From positions 1 to 12,953 of the forward strand of contig JAGFNK010001213.1 in assembly GCA_025769875.1 (NCBI GenBank): a DNA stretch of 12,953 nt, given 5' to 3'. Origin of the DNA: Russula earlei. Taxonomy: Eukaryota; Basidiomycota; Agaricomycetes; Russulales; Russulaceae. Shown one piece after another: positions 7,145 through 12,953 of this stretch. A program made the position numbers and the translations under genes. The notes below the pieces were generated by a model. The model had not been told where the DNA came from and did no database searches. It saw only the letters and a program-made list of their open reading frames with translations. Positions within the stretch are counted from its first letter, which is position 1. Each line of letters opens with the position of its first letter.

Positions 7145-8511
7145 TCAGGGGAGTAAGGTACGTTGTTGTATCGTAAGGCCTTGAAACTGATGTTCCAAGT
7201 CATCTAGACTTTCATCCGAGTGATGTGATTCTGCAGGGTCAGGGTTAGTGGTAGACATAGTGTGAAGTTTAGTGGGTTGTTCTAAGTGGAACATGGTGAT
7301 GGCATCTTGGGCGTTTTTAAGGTTAGAGAGGGATTCCCATGTGTCTTCAGCTGCAGAGTATCCTTTCCACCGGACTCTGTACTGGAGCTGGTTTCTATAG
7401 GTCCACTGGGCGGTGATCTTCTCAACTTTGTATTCTCCTGAGAGGAGATCAGGTGGTGGTTCAGGGAAGTTTGGTCCATGTTCAGCTGTCTCTGTGACTG
7501 GAGATAGGAGGGAGGTGTGAAACACATCATGGATGCTCCATTGGGGGGGAAGTCGAAGTTGGTAAGCAACATGAGAGATTCTTTTGGTGATGGTAAAAGG
7601 GCCAAATTGCTTAGGACGGAACTTCTGAAACTGATGGGGGGGTTTTTAGGTTAGTGCCTTCTAACCAAACCTTCTGTCCTTCTTGAAACCCTTGAACTTA
7701 GTTTCTTTTGATCCAATTGTTTTGCGTCTTCCTCATTGTTGCTTGTGCTGATTCCCTCATGTCTTTTAGACGCTTGGAGTTGTTCTTGGATTCCAGGGAA
7801 TTTGGACTTGAGTGGGTGCCGAGTCCTTGAGGGTTAAAGCCTATGAGGAGCTCGTACAGGGGTTTTCTTGGTGGTGGTAGATTTGTAAGCATTAAAATGG
7901 TATTGGGCTATTGGGAGCCAGTGTGCCCATTCTTCTTGTTTTTCCCCTGTGTAGATGTGCAGGTACATTTCCAAGGTTTGATTGGTTCTTTCTGATTTTC
8001 TGTCAGTTTGGGGGTGGTAGGCAGTACTTAGATTTGATTAATTCCAAGGAGTTTGGAACTTCTTGAAACAAGTTGGAGGTAAAGTGGGAATCATGGTCAA
8101 GATAATTTTGGAGGGACTCCGTCCATGGAAGGTGTATTGTAAAAACAGTTTAGCCATTTGTAGGGTTCCCATGTCCTTACAGCAAGTTATGAATATAGCT
8201 GCTTTAGGTGGAGTCATGGTTGGTAATGGTCATAATGGCATTACTTTCCTTCTGACAGTGGGGAGGTCAACGATCCAGTCAATGTGCCACAGTCGGAAGG
8301 GTTTTTGAAATTCTGGGGGAATGGGGTAAACTGGGGGGTGAGTTGGGTGTATGGAAGATTTGTTGGCCTGCAGGGTGGCACACCTCAAATGTAATCCCAA
8401 TGAAGTAGGCCACTTTTGGCCACCAAAAGGATTCTTGGATTGAGTATAGGTTTGGGCATTCCCTGTATGTCCGCCAAGGATGCTGTCATGGTAGGTAGGT
8501 AAAATTTTTCA
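7145..8511 (-). pseudogene. Integrase with GPF module and chromodomain (element A pol)
   Basis: The integrase would insert the element's DNA into the genome. Its N-terminal zinc region shows YHDSILGGH (both His) but CATLQANK where C-x2-C is usual, so the last Cys is lost. The catalytic core shows DWIVDLPT (first Asp, 8257-8280), DHDSHFTSN (second Asp, reached only after a frameshift) and STAYHPQTD...SERTNQTLE (Glu, around 7978-8035). The GPF-type module, RPKQFGPFTITKRISHVAYQ, lies around 7560-7620. The chromodomain (7286-7432) runs from YKVEKI through RVRWKGYSAAEDTWES to NLKNAQDAI and in chromoviruses directs insertion to marked chromatin. TGA codons interrupt at 8509-8511, 8230-8232 and 7145-7147, with at least two frameshifts. 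Confidence 0.8.
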
Positions 8512-10150
8512 TAAGAGGGGTTCTTGATATGCTACCACCAATTTCCCATCTTTGAATAACGTGCCTTCTTCTTCTCGAAGGTCATGTTTGACCTTCCACA
8601 TGAGAAGATCTGATTTCTGGTTTCTTTGCTCAGTTAAGACTTGAGTGTAGAGGTTCTCCGTATGAAGCATGCAAATGAAAAGTTTATTGAGGAGTGCTGA
8701 TGTTTTGATTATCTCCTGACCCATCATTGTGGTCCAGAGGTCGTGAGAGGACATCTGCTCAGTTAGAGACCCCTGGTTTGTGGTGGATTTCAAAGTGGAA
8801 ATCTGCAAGCGTGGAGATGTACCCCACGATTCTTTGATTGATTTTTGTGTGAAAGTCGGTAGTGAGCGAGGTTGGCGTGGTCTGTAAAAATTTTAATGGG
8901 GTGTTTGGTCCCTACAAGCAAGTATCACCAATGTTGAAGTGCAAGAATTAGGGCAAGGAACTCTCTGTCCCAAACTGGGTAATTCCTTTCTGCTTCATTG
9001 AACACGTGTGACATGTTACCAATCATCTTTCTTTTTTCCCTTGAGTCCTTTTGGAACAGGATCGCTCCAGTGGTGAACTGTGAGGCATCAGTTTCTAATT
9101 CATATGGGAGTTCTGGGTTGGCAGTGTAGAGTTCAGGGTCGTCACAGATTGCAGATATCAGGGTTTCCAGGGTGGTAGTCACTTCTGGGGTCCAGGAAAA
9201 GGGGGTTCCTTTCTTGATTGTGGAAAAAATGGGGCGAGCTATTTTTGCAAAGTCTTGGATGAATGGTTGTTGGTAATTGAGGGCACCCATCTTGTTGTAC
9301 CTGTTTCACATTGTTTGGGGGTCTTGGCCAGTTTTTGAGGCTGTCCATTTCATTGGGTCGATTTTGAGCATTCCTTGATTGATTCTAAAGCCCAAGAAAT
9401 TGATCTCCCCTTGTTCAAAGGCACACTTGGATGCTTTCAGGAAATAAGAGTCCCTTTCCAGAAGATCAAGGAATTCATGTGTGATTTGTCAGTGTAGGTG
9501 TTCTTCTCCAGCTCCTGTGGCTATTGCCACATCGTCTAGGTAGTTGCAGGTGTTTTCTGGATACTTGAGGAGCCAAGGTCTGAGGGTGTGGTTCATTGCC
9601 CATTGAAAGGCTGCCGGTGCGTTGGTAAAGCCAAAGCCCATTACCATGGAGATGAATGTGCCAAATTGAGTTTTGAAGGCCCCTTGTGCCAGTCCTCTGG
9701 GTGGATCAGGATGTCATTGTAACCAGCTCTGACATCAAATTTGCTAAAGGTGGTCTTGCCCCTTAGATGGTGTAATTGTTCTTCCATGTTGGGTAGGGCA
9801 TGATAATCTGGGATTGTGGCATTATTGAGCTTCCAGTAGTCTACTACCATTCTTGGGGCAGTACCATCCTTCTTTTGGACAAAGAAGACCTGAGACACGA
9901 AGTCTGAGAGGCCATCCTTGATGAACCTTTGGCCAGATCTTCCTGTATCTGTCTTGACAGTTCTTGTTTTTCATTCTGGGGAAGGGGGTAAGTTTGACAA
10001 TCAAGGAATTTGGGGGCATCAGGTTTCAGGGTGATTCTGAAGTCAAGTTCTTCTCGACTGGGTGGGAGTCATTTAGCTGCTTCTTCTGAGAAGACTTTCT
10101 GATGTTGTGAATATTCAGGGGGAATGATGGTTGTCCTTATCTGTGCCACT
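8512..10150 (-). pseudogene. Reverse transcriptase and RNase H (element A pol)
   Basis: RT motifs in order on the minus strand: KFLDCQTYPLPQNEKQELS, SQVFFVQKKDGTAPRMVVDY, FSKFDVRAGYNDI (catalytic Asp near 9734-9736), YLDDVAIATGAG (catalytic YLDD, 9531-9542) and FLGFRINQGMLKIDP. RNase H follows with YELETDASQFTTGAILFQ (Asp near 9087-9089), NYPVWDREFLALILALQHW, the TDHANLA stretch and FEIHHKPGVSN...ADVLSR. These domains copy the RNA and remove it from the hybrid. In-frame TGA lies at 10069-10071, 9489-9491, 8925-8927 and 8759-8761. Frame changes occur near 9690, between 9300 and 9350, and near 8815. Conserved residues remain visible, so decay is moderate. Confidence 0.85.
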
Positions 10151-10199
10151 TGGATTTTTGGTGGGTTTGTTGGGGATACAGGGGTGAGAAGGACCCCTA

Positions 10200-10605
10200 A
10201 ATGATTCTAAGGTGACCAGTGCTCCAGTTGATAAGGGGGTTTATTGCCTTCAAGAAGGGGTAACCAAGGATCATTCTGTCCTATCCTAAATTAGTGACAT
10301 AAAGGTGAGAAGTCGGGTGGTGGGTCCATGTTGTACGGCTATATGGGCATAGTGAGTTAGTGCCCCTCCTTGATTATTGGTGCCGTCTATGTTGATAATG
10401 GGTCTGGGGGTTCTGAGGGCTTGAAGTGGGACTTGTAGCTTTCCCACAATTCCTTGACTGATGAAAAGTTCTGTTGCGCCACTGTCTAAGAGCGCTTGGC
10501 CAGTCTTTCCATTTGTTGTGATCATAAAGGGAACTTTCATTGAGTTTTCTTTATGTTGAACAATGGTATCTATTTGGGCCTTAGTACTGACTGTTGTACC
10601 TTGGC
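10200..10605 (-). pseudogene. Retropepsin-like protease (element A pol)
   Basis: The minus-strand frame shows QALLDSGATELFISQ with the D-S/T-G active site (Asp at 10484-10486), then a single-domain aspartic protease body. The family-typical end RMILGYPFLKAINPLINW (about 10215-10277) follows in a shifted frame, with TAG at 10281-10283 where Gln is expected. A retropepsin works as a dimer and processes the polyprotein. The frame upstream of the active site runs back to about 10612 and overlaps the end of gag by some 45 nt in a different frame. Confidence 0.75.
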
Positions 10606-10934
10606 CTAGAGAAAATCCTCTTTGAGGATAAGGTCCCAGAGTTTGGCTCTATCCTCCGCTGGTAATGCTTTCATGCAAGCTACCATAGTGGAGGCTTCTT
10701 CTTCCTTTGGTGGTTCTGGGGTTGGTTCGGTGATATGGGCTTTGGAAGTAGTGGGGGTCATGTTTCTGGGGCATTCCTTGCTAAGGTGACCTTTTTCTCT
10801 GCAACAGAAGCAGCATCCTTCTTTGGCCAATTGTTTTCTTTCTTCCTTGGTAAGCTTCTAGAAATTGGACTTGGCGGTGTCCACTTGCATTCAGTCAGGA
10901 TGGTGAATTTTGTGTTCAGTGGTGGGGAAGGTTT
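10606..10934 (-). pseudogene. Gag C-terminus with CCHC zinc knuckle (element A)
   Basis: This is the nucleocapsid end of gag. The frame reads KLTKEERKQLAKEG, then CFCCREKGHLSKEC (C-x2-C-x4-H-x4-C, about 10771-10812), an acidic/proline-rich tail and LPAEDRAKLWDLILKEDFL before TAG. Two in-frame stops lie upstream (TAG 10858-10860, TGA 10891-10893). Gag sequence is cut off at 10934, where the LTR of element B starts. The N-terminal capsid part of gag is therefore missing here and should lie to the right of element B. Confidence 0.75.
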
Positions 10935-11529
10935 TGTTACGGTGTCGCGGCCATAAGAGCGTTAGCTCAGAGTTCAGTGGGGCCAAGTCCCTGTGACTTG
11001 GTTCAAGGGTTCAGTGGGGGCTGGCTCAAGGAGACTGGTTCAGAGGTTTAGCATCTCAAGACTAAGCCAAGGATGACCTAATCCGCAGACAGAGTTGATC
11101 TCCTGGTTTCACAGAAGAGGAGGACGATGATAGAGCAAGAGAGGAGTAAGAGGAACGTAAGGGTTCCTCCTAGTGTGTTGATGTCAAGCAAGGTAAGAGC
11201 CAGCACAAACAAGTTGTGATTGAGAGAGAATACAGGGCAAAGGGATGTGACAGGAATGGGACAAAGCTAAGCTTGGGACATTCCCCCAGCTTCTACAGGC
11301 ACTTAAATACTGTATCTAGCGAGGTGTACAGTACCATATGTAGAACAATAGATAAAGGGTGAACCAGTAGCAAAAGAGGCTCTAAACAATAGGTGAAACA
11401 TAATAGGTGAGACAATAAGGACCATCAAGATCAAGGGATGAAATGGTAACCAAGGGGATGAGGGTGAAAGTAGAGAACAATAAGAAGTGTCTTAGGGACG
11501 AACCGAAAGAGGGGTAGATCACAACATCA
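10935..11529 (-). repeat. 3' LTR of element B (595 bp)
   Basis: On the minus strand it runs from TGATGTTGTGATC (11529) to ...GACACCGTAACA (10935). It aligns with LTR A throughout. The minus-strand TATA-type TATTTAAG is conserved at 11302-11309, followed by the same GGGG/CCCC hairpin. Several positions that differ from LTR A are CpG in one copy and TpG or CpA in the other (for example GTGTCGCGG here against GCGTCACAG). Confidence 0.8.
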
Positions 11530-11541
11530 TGCCCCCCTCAC
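11530..11541 (-). promoter_or_regulatory. Polypurine tract of element B
   Basis: GTGAGGGGGGCA on the minus strand sits directly against the LTR start TGATGT, matching the position of the tract in element A. Confidence 0.7.
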
Positions 11542-11556
11542 ACTTAGTTCTCCGAA

Positions 11557-12106
11557 CTAATCGGTTTCAGGGCCTGACTCATGGAGTTCGTCACCTTTGA
11601 CTTCTGGCCATGCGTTCTGGGACCCCATTGCTCTGGGGCAGAACCCTCTGTAACTCCGGTGAGTTCTCCTGAGGATACAGTCTACCTGACCACTACAATT
11701 GGTATGGGGTTTGTTACAGTCCTTATTCCAGTGACCTCTGGTGTTGCAATGTTTGCAACATGCTGCTATTTCTGGAGCTGGTGACACTGTGCTTTAGTCA
11801 TGCGTGCTGGGGTAAGGGGGGTGTTGGGAGTACTGGCGTCATCAGAGAACATCTGTGGGAAGTGGGAGGTGACCCTGTGGGGGCGTCATTCTGGGATTGG
11901 TCGATGACCCTGGGAAGGTACTCGAGCGGGGGGGTCAGGAGAGAGGGGGACGAGTGGGTAATGGAGGGGAAGAGAGAGTGGATGGTTCTTCTTCCTCAAT
12001 TTTGTTGTAGCTCCCTGCCAGCGAGTAGTATGGTCCAGTACTGTGGGTGAGACCCCCATCAGTCATCAGATTGTCGTTGGTGATGGACCCGAACGGAGGT
12101 GTTATT
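11557..12106 (-). pseudogene. Element B downstream ORF, zinc-knuckle end
   Basis: The minus-strand frame 11787-11557 encodes the CCHC knuckle CKHCNTRGHWNKDC (11716-11757), the second cluster C-x5-C-x5-H-x6-C and the end GDELHESGPETD before the stop. It is nearly identical in protein to element A's copy. The upstream part (to 12106) parallels A's Pro/Ser-rich linker and helical segment but is broken by frameshifts and stops, and LTR C cuts it off. At the codon where A has TGA (4962-4964) B has TAG, and B then lacks one base before the knuckle. Confidence 0.7.
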
Positions 12107-12382
12107 TGTCATGAACCATTCTCCAGAGAGGACCCTTGAAGGACCCTTCCTTATAGGAGGAAACCCAGCCTCTATGGTGTCACCCTGTTCACACGAGCAA
12201 AAGGGGTGAGTAGAGGTGTCCACAATATTGCGCGTGCATTGTCATGCGAGCGATTCTCGGCACAATCGACATATTTAGGACAACTCTAGGTGCTCTACAA
12301 TAGGTACTAACCTAGTATCAAAGACTCTACAATGCGTTATTAGACCAACTCTAATAAGTATAGAATGAAATATAAGGCAATA

Positions 12383-12430
12383 CTAAGGACCTTAATAGAA
12401 TATTAGGGTCGACTCTAAGGACCCTAATAG
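12383..12430. repeat. U3 direct and inverted repeats in LTR C
   Basis: CTAAGGACCTTAATAG (12383-12398) and CTAAGGACCCTAATAG (12415-12430) differ at one base. An inverted repeat TATTAGGGTC/GACCCTAATA (12401-12410, 12420-12429) overlaps them. The whole stretch 12280-12470 is AT-rich with further TCTACAATA-like units. These are probably enhancer-type repeats of the LTR U3. Confidence 0.5.
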
Positions 12431-12607
12431 AGCTATATAAGGGCCTTATAAGATAACACTATTCCCTAACCAAACTACAAGTCCTCAAATGACCGGCCCT
12501 AAACTAACTAACAGAAAATGAATCAGGTGCTCACATGTGCACTAGAACAGCAAACACATGGACAATGAAAGCTCTTACTCATCAGGAAAAGCCTTCTTAC
12601 TCAGCAG

Positions 12608-12772
12608 CTTACTGAGCATGACTGAGCATGCTCAGTAAGCGCACTCTGACTTCTTACTCAGCACTCTATTGTGCTTGATAACAAGGTTATGACTTGTTCC
12701 ATATTCAGCAGTTCTCTTGTAGTATATAAGTGCTCAATAAAGTAGAGGACAGTCCTCAGACTGTCCATTTGT
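12608..12772 (+). promoter_or_regulatory. U3 palindrome and core promoter of LTR C
   Basis: CTTACTGAGCATG (12608-12620) and CATGCTCAGTAAG (12627-12639) form a perfect 13-bp inverted repeat around six bases. TTACTCAGCA-type units flank it on both sides. TATATAA (12723-12729) and the presumed RNA start region (12756-12772) follow. The 11-mer TGCTCAGTAAG is shared with LTR D (6074-6084). Confidence 0.5.
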
Positions 12773-12953
12773 TTACGGCACTCTCCACCCCTGGGATACT
12801 CCTTTAAGAACCATCCCCTTGTGACTATCCTGGCCTCCTCTCTGCATGACTGCTCGACTCTCACAGTAACAGTACCTCTCTGGTATTTGTTACTACTCTG
12901 GACTCTACTTCTCGCCCATGCCGTCTTAGACGTCATCGACTTGTCTTTGAGCT

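Larger units (their letters stand above)
4114..10934 (-). mobile_element. Element A: Ty3/gypsy chromovirus, degenerate, 5' end outside the window
   Basis: Read on the minus strand this is a Metaviridae-type LTR element with the order gag zinc knuckle, protease, reverse transcriptase, RNase H, integrase, GPF module, chromodomain, a long downstream ORF with a second zinc-knuckle domain, polypurine tract and 3' LTR. Integrase after RNase H fixes the Ty3/gypsy class, and the chromodomain fixes the chromovirus branch. It is split at 5687-6497 by a plus-strand LTR (D), and its gag is cut at 10934 by a second copy of the same family (B). Every domain carries nonsense codons or frameshifts, so the copy is dead. 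The left flank before the LTR is ATCAC (4109-4113); the matching duplicate would lie beyond the window. Confidence 0.85.
10935..12106 (-). mobile_element. Element B: 3' end of a second copy of the same family
   Basis: From 10935 to about 12106 the sequence parallels 4114 to about 5300: LTR, polypurine tract and the zinc-knuckle end of the downstream ORF in the same order and orientation. It abuts element A's gag at 10934/10935, so B inserted into A. The left flank is GGTTT (10930-10934); its duplicate lies outside. The rest of B is cut at 12107 by LTR C and continues, if at all, beyond the window. Confidence 0.75.
12107..12953 (+). repeat. LTR C: plus-strand LTR, truncated by the window end
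   Basis: Element B homology stops at about 12106, and a TG-starting unit, TGTCATGAACCATTC, begins at 12107. It resembles the start of LTR D (TGTTACGAACCA). TATATAA at 12723-12729 is followed 33 nt later by TCAGACTGTCCATTTGT (12756-12772), the same block as in LTR D, and then a C/T-rich stretch. At least 847 bp belong to it; the 3' end is not in the window, so it could be a solo LTR or the 5' LTR of a plus-strand element. Confidence 0.65.

Noticed and set aside
10606..10660. Programmed frameshift between gag and protease
   Set aside because: The two frames overlap by about 45 nt, but no convincing slippery heptamer is visible and frameshift mutations are common in this copy; an ordinary indel is equally likely.
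4752..10934. TGA read as a sense codon in this organism
   Set aside because: The many in-frame TGA occur only in decayed transposon copies, which also carry frameshifts and TAG; the dehydrogenase exons show no internal TGA in the family frame and use TGG for Trp.

Overview
The window looks like nuclear DNA of a basidiomycete fungus, most likely an Agaricomycete. It holds one intron-rich housekeeping-type gene set among layered, decayed retrotransposons. The evidence for a fungus is nine short exons split by 47-76 nt GT-AG introns, a LINE C-terminus of a type common in Agaricomycetes, and chromodomain-bearing Ty3/gypsy elements. The species cannot be named from the sequence.

Layout, left to right. 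1-816 is the 3' end of a plus-strand LINE: a zinc-finger C-terminal ORF with two nonsense codons and a frameshift, a 3'UTR with an 11-bp-stem hairpin, AATAAA and an A16 tail. 817-2106 has no gene I can support, but holds a tiny A-tailed retroposed insertion (1651-1687) flanked by a 15-bp target-site duplication. 2107-3586 is a plus-strand zinc-dependent medium-chain alcohol/polyol dehydrogenase gene. All eight introns are readable, including a 12-nt micro-exon, but two single-G indels of opposite sign break the frame. 3587-4113 is AT-rich intergenic DNA with a repeated 18-mer, one copy of which lies in a hairpin.

4114-12953 is a nest of LTR retrotransposons. Element A (minus strand, 4114-10934) is a Ty3/gypsy chromovirus read right to left: gag zinc knuckle, protease, RT, RNase H, integrase with GPF module and chromodomain. 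It then has a roughly 530-codon downstream region ending in a second zinc-knuckle domain, then a polypurine tract and the 3' LTR (4114-4724). Element B (minus strand, 10935-12106) is the 3' end of a second copy of the same family. It sits inside A's gag, so A's 5' end must lie beyond the window. Two plus-strand LTRs of a different family have inserted later: LTR D (5687-6497, apparently solo) inside A's downstream ORF, and LTR C (12107 to the window end) inside B's copy of that ORF.

All coding parts of A and B are broken. In A the in-frame nonsense codons are mostly TGA, and CpG is visibly rarer there than in the dehydrogenase gene, which fits decay by deamination of methylated CpG. The least ordinary feature is the env-position ORF with a CCHC knuckle plus a conserved second Cys/His cluster, present in both A and B.
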